From contig OZ241900.1 in NCBI GenBank assembly GCA_965203615.1, forward strand, positions 2,170,001 through 2,234,000: a stretch of DNA of 64,000 nt. Reading direction: 5' to 3'. Shown here one piece after another: positions 34,136 through 42,372 of this stretch. The translations under genes were made by a program, and so were the position numbers. The notes below the pieces were generated by a model. That model made no database searches. It was not told the DNA's origin and worked only from the letters and a program-made list of their open reading frames with translations. Within the stretch, counting starts at the first letter, position 1. Each line of letters opens with the position of its first letter. This DNA comes from VXNE01 sp965203615 (GTDB lineage Bacteria > Pseudomonadota > Gammaproteobacteria > Pseudomonadales > Azotimanducaceae).

Positions 34136-35470
34136 TCAGGCCGCCGCTTCTTCGCTGGACTCTCCTGCGCTTACCTCGGCCAGATCCTCGCCTTCGGTAC
34201 GAGCCACGAGTGCCGTAACCGTCAGGTCGCTCGTCACGTTGACGGATGTCCGGCACATGTCGAGGATCCTGTCCACGGCGATATACAGCCCGATCGCTTC
34301 GAGCGGCAGATTCAACACGGTCAGGATCAACGTGATGGCCACCAGGCTTGCCGCAGGTATCCCGGCCACGCCGATGGAGGTCAACAGCGCCAGCAGCACC
34401 ACCAGGAACTGGTCTACGGCGGTCAGGTCCGCGCCGAACGCCTGTGCGATGAAGATCACGACGACGCACTCGAACAGCGCGGTGCCGTCCATGTTGACCG
34501 TGGCACCCAGCGGCAGGACGAAACTGGTCGTGCCCTCCGAGACGCCGGCGCGCCGGGCGCTGCTGAGCGTCACGGGTAGCGTGGCCGAGGACGATGCGGT
34601 GGAGAACGCCATCAACTGCGCGGGCATGATGCGGCCGTAGTAGGCATACGGCCTGACCCCGCCGACGAAACGCAGCAGCAATGGCAACGTCACGAAGAAG
34701 TGTGTCGCGAGCGCCAGCAGGACCGTCAGGGTGAACCAGGCGAGCGCCTCTATGAGCGTTTCCAGGGGCACCACCAGCAATGCCTTCCCCACCAGCGCGA
34801 AAACGCCGTACGGGGCGAACATCAGGATCCACCTGGTGATCTGGATCATCACGTCGTGGATGGCCGTCCAGAAGTTCGTGAGGGTCTCGCTTGGCGGTCC
34901 CTCGAGGCGTGCCATGAAGTAGCCGAACACGACGCTGAAGAAGATCAGCGCGAGCAACTCCATATTCACCGCCGCGGCGAAGATGTTGTCCGGGACGGCG
35001 CGCGAGATCACCTCCACCAGGTCGCCCGCATCGCGTCCCTCGACGCGCGCCAGTTGGTTCGACACGTCCGGCATGTTCTCGGAGAGCGCCTTGACCGATT
35101 CGCCCCCGCCGGGATTGATCACGTTGACGAGGACCAGGCCCGTGAAGACCGCGATCAGACCGGTCGCCACATAGAAGCCGACCGTCTTGCCGCCGACCCG
35201 GCCGAAGTTCTCGCGCCCGGCCATGCTGTGAACGCCCATGATGATCGACGAGACGATCAGGGGCACCACGATCATCTTCAGGGCATTGAGGAACAGGCCA
35301 CCGAAGAAGTCGAAGATCTCGACCAGCGACGCCCCGAACAGCATTGTCTTGTCGTCGGCCACCAGACTGACCAGAACGGCCAGCGCCAGGGCCACCGCGA
35401 TCTGCCAATGCAACGGCGCGTTCGTGATTCGGGACCAAATGCTCCCGCCGTTCGTTTCTTCCTGTGCCAT
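34136..35470 (-). CDS. Dicarboxylate/amino acid:cation symporter (DAACS family)
   Basis: This 444-residue inner-membrane symporter of the GltP/DctA type has about eight transmembrane segments and two re-entrant loops. Recognisable pieces are ALKMIVVPLIVSSIIMGVHS in the first half, the Ser-rich hairpin FSTASSSATLPVTL, and the signature LPLGATVNMDGTALFE with the Na/substrate-binding NMDGT. ATSLVA-like and DRILDMCRTSVNVTSDL segments near the end complete the transport core. It takes up Glu/Asp or C4-dicarboxylates with Na or H. The Glu/Ala-rich C-terminal tail is short. It is divergent from the TonB receptor with about 170 bp between starts. Confidence 0.92.
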   Translation of the reverse strand: MAQEETNGGSIWSRITNAPLHWQIAVALALAVLVSLVADDKTMLFGASLVEIFDFFGGLFLNALKMIVVPLIVSSIIMGVHSMAGRENFGRVGGKTVGFYVATGLIAVFTGLVLVNVINPGGGESVKALSENMPDVSNQLARVEGRDAGDLVEVISRAVPDNIFAAAVNMELLALIFFSVVFGYFMARLEGPPSETLTNFWTAIHDVMIQITRWILMFAPYGVFALVGKALLVVPLETLIEALAWFTLTVLLALATHFFVTLPLLLRFVGGVRPYAYYGRIMPAQLMAFSTASSSATLPVTLSSARRAGVSEGTTSFVLPLGATVNMDGTALFECVVVIFIAQAFGADLTAVDQFLVVLLALLTSIGVAGIPAASLVAITLILTVLNLPLEAIGLYIAVDRILDMCRTSVNVTSDLTVTALVARTEGEDLAEVSAGESSEEAAA

Positions 35471-35638
35471 TACTCCCCCTTTCGAGCCGCCCAGTTGTCT
35501 ACCAGTCTAACCGGAAGCCGCAGACCGCTTCTATTCGGCCGCGAACGATGTCGTGCCTAATGAGCACGCCTTGAGCACGCACAATGACGGTGGACTCGAA
35601 TAACATTGTTCTCGCGACAACAAGATGCCGGAGTTGAG

Positions 35639-37951
35639 ATGAAGCGTGGTGTTTTCCTTGTTCTCTTCGTAGCAGTCGCCGCAATCGGTCTTCTGCGGCC
35701 GGTTTCCGCAGCCGAGGCGACCGAGTCGGCGACCAGCATCGAGACAATCGTCGTGACCGCGACCAAGCGCGAGGAGTCGATCCAGGACGTGCCCATCGCC
35801 GTTTCAGCGATCTCCGGCGAAGACCTGGCGGCACGGGGCGTCCAGGACATCTACGGACTCATGGAGGTGGCACCGTCCGTCGTTGTCTACAACTCGAACA
35901 GCACGTCCAACGGCGGCACGCTGCGCATCCGCGGCGTCGGCACCACAGGCAACAACCCCGGGCTCGAAGCCGCCGTCGGCACCTTCATTGACGGCGTCTA
36001 CCGGTCGCGCGCGGGTCTCGCCTTCAACGACCTCACGGACCTCGACCGGGTCGAGATCCTGCGCGGGCCGCAAGGCACGCTGTTCGGCAAGAACACGGTC
36101 GCGGGCGCCGTCAGCATCGTCACCCGCAAGCCGGAATTCGACAACGCCTTCTCGGTCAGCGCCGGGTTGGGCAACCTCGAATCGAAGGAGTTGGGTCTGA
36201 TCGCCAACGCCGTGCTCTCGGACGACGTTCTCGCCGGGCGCCTGAGCGTCGCCCACCGCCAGCGCGACGGCTTCTACGAGAATATCGACACCGACGCCGC
36301 CTACGACAACCGCGACCGCCGTTCGGTGCGCGCACAGTTGCTGTGGACGCCCGACGCGGACGTGGAAGTGCGAGTCATCCTGGACGACACGGACAAGGAC
36401 GAGAGCTGCTGCCCCGCGCCGTTCTGGATCACCGGTCCCACCAGTCCCGCCGTTGCCGCCCTCGGCGGCGACATCACCCCGTTCGAGGTCGACGGCGCGT
36501 CGAAGGTGGGCGTCAACTCCGAGCCCTTCGAAGACGTTCGCGACTCGGGGCAGTCGGTCGACGTAACCTGGCGTATGCCGCGGGGCGCGACGTTCCGGTC
36601 GATCTCAGCGCTGCGCGATTTCGAGGTGGCGCGGGATCAGGACCTCGATTTCACGAACGCCGACATCGCCGCGCCGACCGACACCGACGAGTCGTTCCGG
36701 AACTTCTCGCAGGAATTCCAACTTTACGGGGAGACCGACCGGCTCGCATGGCTCGTCGGCGCCTATTTCTACACGGAGGAACTCGAGTCGGACGAGATCG
36801 TCGGCTTCGCGGCGAACGGGGCAACCTACCTCGCGACCATCATCGGCGCCCCGCAGGTCGCGCCGCTTCTCGACGGCGACCCCGCCGGGCGCGGCATACC
36901 GGGGCAGGGTTACGACGCGGTCTACTTCTCCGATACCGCGGGCTGGTCGCTTTTCTCGCACGATGTCTGGAAGGTGAGCGAAACCACGGAGATCGTGCTC
37001 GGGCTACGCTACTCCAGCGAGGAGAAGGACGCCGGCGCCATCATCAACGGCGCGCCGTTCGGCGAATCGGTCAGTGATCCGTTCTGCGCACTCGTGCCCA
37101 TCGACTCGCTGTGCGACAACGCCAGCTACAACAACGTAGCGGACGAATCCAAGCTGACCGGCACTCTCAAGGCTATGTGGCGACCCGCCGGGCACCTGCG
37201 CCTTTACGGCGGATTCGCCCGCGGCTACAAGGCGGGCGGCTTCAACCTGGACCAGGAAGCCGTGGGCAATCGCGACGCACAGGGCAACCTGGTGGACCAG
37301 AGCCATTTCGGCCCCGAGACCTCCGACTCGCTGGAGCTGGGCTTCAAGGGGCAATACCTCGACCGCCGGTTGACGGTCAACAGCGCCGTGTTCCACACCA
37401 CGTTCACGGATTTCCAGCTCAACACCTTCACTGGGCTCGGTTTCACTGTCGGCAACGTCAAGCAAGCGGTGGCCCGGGGCGTGGAGGTCGAGTCGAGCTT
37501 CGCGCCGGGTGGCGGCCTGTATCTCACCGCCGGCCTCACCTACGCCGACGCCCGTTACGCCGACGACCTGGGGGCCGCGAACGCGCACCTGGCGGGCAAG
37601 CGGTTGACCCAGTCGCCGCTCTGGCAGAGCAGCCTGTCCGCGTTCTTCGAGCGAGACCTTGCCGGTACCGGCTTGCGCTTCCTGGCCAACGCGAACTGGT
37701 TCTACATCAGCGAAGTGAACACCGGCTCGGACCTCGATCCCGAGAAGTTCCGCGAGGGATTCGGCCTTGTCAACGCCCAGGTGGGCGTGCGAACTTCGGA
37801 CGGCCGCTACGAGGTGATTGCCTGGGGCCGCAACCTCACCGACCGCCGGATGAATGTGCTCGTTTTTGACTCTGTATTCCAGACGGGAAGCTGGCATACG
37901 TGGGTGAATCCGCCCCGGACCTTCGGGTTGAAGGTGCGCGCGGACTTCTGA
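35639..37951 (+). CDS. TonB-dependent receptor
   Basis: This is a 770-residue outer-membrane receptor. ATG 35639 is preceded by GGAG and begins a signal peptide (MKRGVFLVLFVAVAAIGLL, cleaved after VSA). A TonB-box-like TIVVTATKREESIQDVPIAV is followed by the plug domain with LRIRGVGTTG, and the plug ends in VEILRGPQGTLFGKNTVAGA. The rest is a 22-strand-type barrel, ending in FGLKVRADF with the terminal aromatic needed for insertion. It belongs to the large environmental group of receptors with the VTATKREE plug rather than to well-known siderophore receptors. Substrate could be an iron complex, vitamin or oligosaccharide. No periplasmic partner lies beside it. Confidence 0.93.
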   Translation: MKRGVFLVLFVAVAAIGLLRPVSAAEATESATSIETIVVTATKREESIQDVPIAVSAISGEDLAARGVQDIYGLMEVAPSVVVYNSNSTSNGGTLRIRGVGTTGNNPGLEAAVGTFIDGVYRSRAGLAFNDLTDLDRVEILRGPQGTLFGKNTVAGAVSIVTRKPEFDNAFSVSAGLGNLESKELGLIANAVLSDDVLAGRLSVAHRQRDGFYENIDTDAAYDNRDRRSVRAQLLWTPDADVEVRVILDDTDKDESCCPAPFWITGPTSPAVAALGGDITPFEVDGASKVGVNSEPFEDVRDSGQSVDVTWRMPRGATFRSISALRDFEVARDQDLDFTNADIAAPTDTDESFRNFSQEFQLYGETDRLAWLVGAYFYTEELESDEIVGFAANGATYLATIIGAPQVAPLLDGDPAGRGIPGQGYDAVYFSDTAGWSLFSHDVWKVSETTEIVLGLRYSSEEKDAGAIINGAPFGESVSDPFCALVPIDSLCDNASYNNVADESKLTGTLKAMWRPAGHLRLYGGFARGYKAGGFNLDQEAVGNRDAQGNLVDQSHFGPETSDSLELGFKGQYLDRRLTVNSAVFHTTFTDFQLNTFTGLGFTVGNVKQAVARGVEVESSFAPGGGLYLTAGLTYADARYADDLGAANAHLAGKRLTQSPLWQSSLSAFFERDLAGTGLRFLANANWFYISEVNTGSDLDPEKFREGFGLVNAQVGVRTSDGRYEVIAWGRNLTDRRMNVLVFDSVFQTGSWHTWVNPPRTFGLKVRADF

Positions 37952-37979
37952 CTGCGTCGGCCACGGAAGGGGAAGCAGA

Positions 37980-38378
37980 CTATTTCGTCGCCTGCCGCCG
38001 CTCTGTGAACTGATTCAGGAAGCGCGCGAGGCCCCCGTTCCGCACGGACATCGCGCGGATATGCCGAGCAAGCGAGCGCGGACTGACCCCGCAACGGGTG
38101 ATGAGCAAGGCGCACTCATGTGGCGCAAGGCTCGACAACAACCAGCCCACCGCACAAGTTGCATCGTCATTCCGGGCTGGTTCCCCGTTTAGCGACTCCA
38201 ATATGTCCGCCCCGTCCACGCGACCCTTGCGACCCGCGCAGTGTTTGCGCGCAATAACCCCCGCGACGTCCTCAGCGTCGGGTTGGCGTGGCCCCCCAGC
38301 AGCGGGTTGGCGGGCCATGTACCGGGCGAAGTCCTCATCGGGGCGAAGCTCCTGCGGTGATTTCGACATGGAGATCAT
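37980..38378 (-). CDS. Small protein coupled to AbiEii-like nucleotidyltransferase
   Basis: This 132-residue protein belongs to no family I recognise. It is charged (12 Arg in the last 60 residues), with a stretch CAVGWLLSSLAPHECALLITRCG followed by VSPRSLARHIRAM that could be a helix-turn-helix-like pair. Its start ATG overlaps the stop of the upstream nucleotidyltransferase as ATGA, so the two are translationally coupled. In known AbiE systems the partner (AbiEi) precedes the toxin and carries a winged helix; here the partner follows and is shorter. A role as antitoxin or accessory subunit is inference from gene order only. Confidence 0.5.
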   Translation of the reverse strand: MISMSKSPQELRPDEDFARYMARQPAAGGPRQPDAEDVAGVIARKHCAGRKGRVDGADILESLNGEPARNDDATCAVGWLLSSLAPHECALLITRCGVSPRSLARHIRAMSVRNGGLARFLNQFTERRQATK

Positions 38379-39112
38379 GCTCCCGGCCCCTCCTCACTCC
38401 CATGCGAGATTGGTTGTGACCGAAGAACCACGACCACCCGTTTCCGCAAGCCATCCTCGGACCAACGGTGCTGCGGCTCGACCAGGGCTTTCGTGTCATT
38501 GCCAGACCAGCCCCTCGGCAATGCGCCGATGACGGAGGATACGGTCGCTAGCACGCGTGGACTCGAATGGGCGCAAGCACGCTCAAGCGCCGCAGGGTCA
38601 TGGATGCTGGCGGCGACCACGTCGTAGGCGTCGCGCACCGTAATCTCTCCAGCCTGGTACATTCGCCAAGCGATTTTCGCATAGAGAATCTGTGCCGTGC
38701 TTTGGAGCCGGAGGGTCGTCCCAGCCAGCCGTGTGGGAACACTCGGTTCGAGCACCACGCTGCTGGGCATTACCGTCGCTTCGACGTTCCCGATCTCCGT
38801 GTAGGTTGCGATGTCCTCGCACAAGGTTCGCTCTCGTGAGCAATCCGGGATGTCGGCAATCCGTTCCTCGATCCGGGAGCGTTCCCGGCGTGTGAGTCCA
38901 CCGTAGACGGTGGGATCACAGAACAGGTCGACGTCAAACGATTGACGGTGGCCCCACCGGGAGGCGAGCACCGTACCGCCCCCGAACGAGATGTGGCGCT
39001 CATCGATAACGCCCGTCAACGCATCGAACAAAGCCTCCGCCACGTCGCATTGAGGGGTTGGAATGCGTTCTTCTCGAATCGACCCCGCCATGTCGCCGCC
39101 CTGTTCGGTCAC
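38375..39112 (-). CDS. AbiEii/AbiGii-like nucleotidyltransferase
   Basis: This is a 245-residue protein of the DNA-polymerase-beta nucleotidyltransferase fold, AbiEii type (DUF1814-like). The catalytic core is visible: ISFGGGTVLASRWGHR, then SFDVDLFCDP, the G-G-x-T helix and D-x-D metal pair. A later segment, STAQILYAKIAWRMYQAGE followed by VRDAYDVVAA, matches the conserved helical region with K and RD residues. Family members act as toxins by adding nucleotides to tRNA acceptor ends. The start is GTG 39112 or ATG 39091. The gene is coupled by a 4-nt overlap to a 132-residue partner. Toxin identity is likely; the pairing is unusual. Confidence 0.7.
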   Translation of the reverse strand: MTEQGGDMAGSIREERIPTPQCDVAEALFDALTGVIDERHISFGGGTVLASRWGHRQSFDVDLFCDPTVYGGLTRRERSRIEERIADIPDCSRERTLCEDIATYTEIGNVEATVMPSSVVLEPSVPTRLAGTTLRLQSTAQILYAKIAWRMYQAGEITVRDAYDVVAASIHDPAALERACAHSSPRVLATVSSVIGALPRGWSGNDTKALVEPQHRWSEDGLRKRVVVVLRSQPISHGSEEGPGA

Positions 39113-39247
39113 ACCCGGAGTTTAGTCGATTCGCGGATTTCCGGATCGGACGAAATCAACCGGTTCGCCGTATTGGCTAGCCGTATCGTAAGCACACTCG
39201 CGTTCTGGTGGACGAAGAGACAACAAAGCGGTGCGGTCCAATGAGTC

Positions 39248-39415
39248 CTAACCGACCTCGATCATTTCGAAGTCTTCCTTTCCGACTCCGCACTCCGGGC
39301 ACACGAAGTCGTCCGGCACATCCTCCCAGGGTGTTCCGGGAGGGATGTCCTCGTATTCGCAGCCTTCGGCTTCGTCATAGATCCAGCCGCAGACTATGCA
39401 TTGCCACTTCTTCAC
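39248..39415 (-). CDS. Rubredoxin
   Basis: This is a 55-residue rubredoxin starting at GTG 39415. It reads MKKWQCIVCGWIYDEAEGC, then IPPGTPWEDVPDDFVCPECG, and ends EDFEMIEVG. The four iron-binding cysteines are C6, C9, C39 and C42 in two C-x2-C loops with the usual aromatic residues between them. It carries single electrons in the cytoplasm, for example to alkane hydroxylases or in oxidative-stress defence. It is divergent from ubiA with about 200 bp between them; rubredoxin and ubiA genes lie in the same chromosomal neighbourhood in some Gammaproteobacteria. Confidence 0.93.
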   Translation of the reverse strand: MKKWQCIVCGWIYDEAEGCEYEDIPPGTPWEDVPDDFVCPECGVGKEDFEMIEVG

Positions 39416-39612
39416 AGGGCGACTCTCAAGTCCGGAGTTTCGAACACAATGGGCTCGGGCGAGATGTACGACGCCTTTGCCGGCAATGTTCTAACATCAT
39501 CGGTTCCCGCCGGGACCCGGTTCGCCGATTGTCCACGAAAAGAAGTCGCAATCCGGGCGGCCGAACGGAAACGCGAATGCTACCCCTAAACGTCCCCGCT
39601 CCATAATCCCGC

Positions 39613-40479
39613 ATGCAGAACCGTCTATCCGCCTACGCGCAACTCATGCGCCTCGACAAGCCGGTCGGGACGCTGTTGCTGCTGTGGCCGACGCTGGCCG
39701 CGTTGTGGATCGCCGCAGAGGGCGTCCCTCCGTTGCCCATCCTACTCGCGTTCGTCGTTGGAACGTTCGTGATGCGTTCCGCCGGCTGCGTCATCAACGA
39801 CATCGCCGACCGGAACTTCGACGGCCGGGTGGCACGCACGCACGACCGGCCGCTACCGGAGGGGCGCGTTTCGCTGGCCGAGGCGTTCGCGCTGTTCGGC
39901 GTTCTCCTCGTTCTCGCGCTCGCCATCGTCATGACGCTCAACACCGCAACCCAGGTGCTCGCCGCGGCAGGGGTTCTCATCTCCATCACCTATCCGTTCC
40001 TCAAGCGCTGGACGCACTGGCCGCAGGTGGCGCTGGGCGTAGCATTCAGTTGGGGCATCCCAATGGCGTTCACCGCCACAACCGGTACCGTGCCCGGCAT
40101 CGCGTGGATCCTTTTCGCTGCCAGCGCACTCTGGATCATTGCCTACGACACCGAGTACGCGATGGTCGATCGCCGTTTCGACCTGGACATCGGGCTCAAG
40201 TCATCGGCCATTCTGTTCGCCAACGCGGACCGGGCGATCATCGGCGCACTGCAGTGCCTTGCGCTCGTCCTGTTCTTCCTCGGTGGAGTGCAGGCCGGCT
40301 TCCGCCATGCCTTCTTCGCGGCGCTCGCGGCAGCCGCCGGCCTGTTCATCTATCACCAGTGGTTGATCCGGGAGCGCGAAGAGCGCGCCTGCTTCAAGGC
40401 GTTCCGCAACAACGTCTGGGTTGGCTTCGCGTTGTTTGCCGGCGCCGTAGTCGAGTACGGGACGCGTTTGCCCGCATGA
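39613..40479 (+). CDS. ubiA: 4-hydroxybenzoate polyprenyltransferase
   Basis: This 288-residue integral-membrane prenyltransferase makes the second step of ubiquinone synthesis, attaching a polyprenyl chain to 4-hydroxybenzoate. The two Asp-rich motifs are present: CVINDIADRNFDGRVARTHD with R-P-L-P after it, and AYDTEYAMVDRRFDLDIGLK. Opening MRLDKPVGTLLLLWPTLAALW is characteristic of UbiA. About eight to nine transmembrane segments are seen. Its stop overlaps the dctQ start as ATGA (40476-40479), which places a quinone gene and TRAP transporter genes in one unit. Confidence 0.95.
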   Translation: MQNRLSAYAQLMRLDKPVGTLLLLWPTLAALWIAAEGVPPLPILLAFVVGTFVMRSAGCVINDIADRNFDGRVARTHDRPLPEGRVSLAEAFALFGVLLVLALAIVMTLNTATQVLAAAGVLISITYPFLKRWTHWPQVALGVAFSWGIPMAFTATTGTVPGIAWILFAASALWIIAYDTEYAMVDRRFDLDIGLKSSAILFANADRAIIGALQCLALVLFFLGGVQAGFRHAFFAALAAAAGLFIYHQWLIREREERACFKAFRNNVWVGFALFAGAVVEYGTRLPA

Positions 40480-40979
40480 TCGACCGACTGATCGACGTCA
40501 TCGGGCGCGGGGCGGCGTGGCTGACGCTCGCCATGGTGATCGCCACCTGCGTGACGCTGGTGCTCCGCTACGGCTTCGACATGGGCGCGATCATGCTGCA
40601 GGAGTCCGTGCTCTACATGCACGGCGCCGTCTTCATGCTCGGCTTCTCCTATACGCTCCAGCACGACGAACACGTGCGGGTCGACCTGGCGTACAGCAGG
40701 ATGTCAGAGCGGCGACGCAGCCTGGTGAACCTGGCCGGACACCTCGCCCTCATGGCACCGCTTTGCATCACCCTTGTCTTCTTCAGCCTCGACTACGTCG
40801 CGAACTCATGGTCGATCCTGGAAGGCTCCCAGGAAGTCGGCGGGATCCGCGGCGTGTACCTGCTGAAGACGTTGATTCCCGCTTCCGCGTGTCTGCTGCT
40901 ACTGCAGACGGGCTTGCTCGCCTGGCGCGAAATCCATCGGTTGAGGGGCGGCGACCCCACACGCACCGCGCATGGCTGA
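40476..40979 (+). CDS. dctQ: TRAP transporter small permease
   Basis: This 167-residue small membrane subunit of a tripartite ATP-independent periplasmic transporter is started at ATG 40476, which overlaps the ubiA stop. Four hydrophobic segments are visible. ESVLYMHGAVFMLGFSYTL followed by DEHVRVDLAYSRM is the conserved DctQ core. The C-terminus overlaps the large permease by 8 nt, the normal arrangement. It works with DctM and a periplasmic binding protein to import organic acids using the Na gradient. Confidence 0.9.
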   Translation: MIDRLIDVIGRGAAWLTLAMVIATCVTLVLRYGFDMGAIMLQESVLYMHGAVFMLGFSYTLQHDEHVRVDLAYSRMSERRRSLVNLAGHLALMAPLCITLVFFSLDYVANSWSILEGSQEVGGIRGVYLLKTLIPASACLLLLQTGLLAWREIHRLRGGDPTRTAHG

Positions 40980-42357
40980 ATACCTGCCGCTCATCATGTT
41001 CGCGGCGGTGTTCGTCACGCTGCTGGCGGGCTATGCCGTGGCCCCCACGCTCGCCGGCGTCGCGCTACTGTTCGCCTTCGGCGGTGCCCTTTTCGGCGTA
41101 TTCGATCTCGGCGATCTCGGGTTTTTGCCGAATCGCGTATTCGGGATCATCACGAACCAGACGCTGATCGCGGTGCCCCTGTTCGTGATGATGGGCGTGA
41201 CGTTGCAGCGCACGCACATTGCCGAGACGCTGCTCCAGAGCCTGTCGACCCTGATGGGTTCCGCCCGCGGCGGTCTCGGCATGGCGGTCACCGTGGTCGG
41301 CATGCTGATGGCGGCGAGTACCGGCATCGTCGGCGCCACGGTGGTCACCATGGGGCTCATTTCTCTACCGGTGATGCTGCGCAACGGCTACGACAGCAGG
41401 CTTGCCACCGGCACCATCTGCGCGACCGGCACCCTCGGCCAGATCATTCCGCCTTCCATCGCCCTGGTGCTGCTCGGCGACGTGTTGTCGAGCGCCTACC
41501 AGCAGGCGCAATTGACGCAGGGCGTGCTCTCGCCAAAAACCGTTTCGGTCGGCGATCTGTTCGCCGGCGCGCTGCTGCCCGGACTCGTCCTGGTCGTCAT
41601 GTACCTGGTCTATATCGGGGCCGTGGCGTTCATCAGTCCGCACCGCGCGCCCGGCGCAAACGCGGACGTCGCAGAGGATTCGGAGGGAATGCCCAACGCG
41701 CGCCGGGACCTGTTTCTCGGACTCGTGCCGCCGCTGGCCCTCATAGTCGCGGTGCTCGGTTCCATCCTCGTCGGCTACGCCACGCCGACCGAGGCGGCGG
41801 GCGTCGGCGCTGCCGGGGCGTTGCTCCTGGGGGCCGCCTATCGGGCGCTTTCCGTGGAAGTGTTGCGGGAGATCGCGCTATCCACGCTGAAGACCACCTC
41901 CATGGTCTTCCTCATCCTGGTGGGCGCCTCGGTCTTCTCCCTCGTCTTCCGGGGCTACGGGGGCGACGAACTCGTGCAGGGCGTGTTCGCGGACATGCCG
42001 GGCGGGGCATGGGGCGCCATGGTCATCGTGATGGTGACGATATTCCTGCTCGGCTTCGTGCTCGATTTCATCGAAATCACCTACGTCGTGGTGCCGATCG
42101 TGGGCCCCGTCCTGCTCTCGATGGGAATCGATCCGATCTGGCTCGGGGTGATGATCGCCGTCAACCTGCAGACGTCCTTCCTGACGCCCCCCTTCGGGTT
42201 CTCCCTTTTCTACCTGCGCGGCGTGACGCCGCCCGAGGTTCAGACTGTCGACATCTACCGCGGTGTCGTGCCGTTCATCGTCGCGCAACTCTGCATGCTG
42301 CTGCTGCTCGTGGCCGCACCACAACTCGCGACCTGGCTGCCCGGCGTCCTTTACTGA
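40972..42357 (+). CDS. dctM: TRAP transporter large permease
   Basis: This is a 461-residue large membrane subunit with about 12-13 transmembrane helices. Conserved DctM segments include LIAVPLFVMMGVTLQRTH, AASTGIVGATVVTMG, GTICATGTLGQIIPPSIALV (the scoop-like substrate/Na region), YATPTEAAGVGAAGALLLG and NLQTSFLTPPFGFSLFYLRG. It carries the substrate across the inner membrane with DctQ. A DctP-type binding protein is not adjacent; one is encoded 3.2 kb away on the other strand, beyond the surface-protein gene. The gene ends 16 bp from that convergent gene. Confidence 0.93.
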   Translation: MAEYLPLIMFAAVFVTLLAGYAVAPTLAGVALLFAFGGALFGVFDLGDLGFLPNRVFGIITNQTLIAVPLFVMMGVTLQRTHIAETLLQSLSTLMGSARGGLGMAVTVVGMLMAASTGIVGATVVTMGLISLPVMLRNGYDSRLATGTICATGTLGQIIPPSIALVLLGDVLSSAYQQAQLTQGVLSPKTVSVGDLFAGALLPGLVLVVMYLVYIGAVAFISPHRAPGANADVAEDSEGMPNARRDLFLGLVPPLALIVAVLGSILVGYATPTEAAGVGAAGALLLGAAYRALSVEVLREIALSTLKTTSMVFLILVGASVFSLVFRGYGGDELVQGVFADMPGGAWGAMVIVMVTIFLLGFVLDFIEITYVVVPIVGPVLLSMGIDPIWLGVMIAVNLQTSFLTPPFGFSLFYLRGVTPPEVQTVDIYRGVVPFIVAQLCMLLLLVAAPQLATWLPGVLY

Positions 42358-42372
42358 GACCGCATGCCCGGG

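Noticed and set aside
34071..35438. A 455-codon minus-strand frame inside the symporter
   Set aside because: It is another frame on the same strand as the DAACS gene; Arg/Gly/Asp-rich with no membrane segments.
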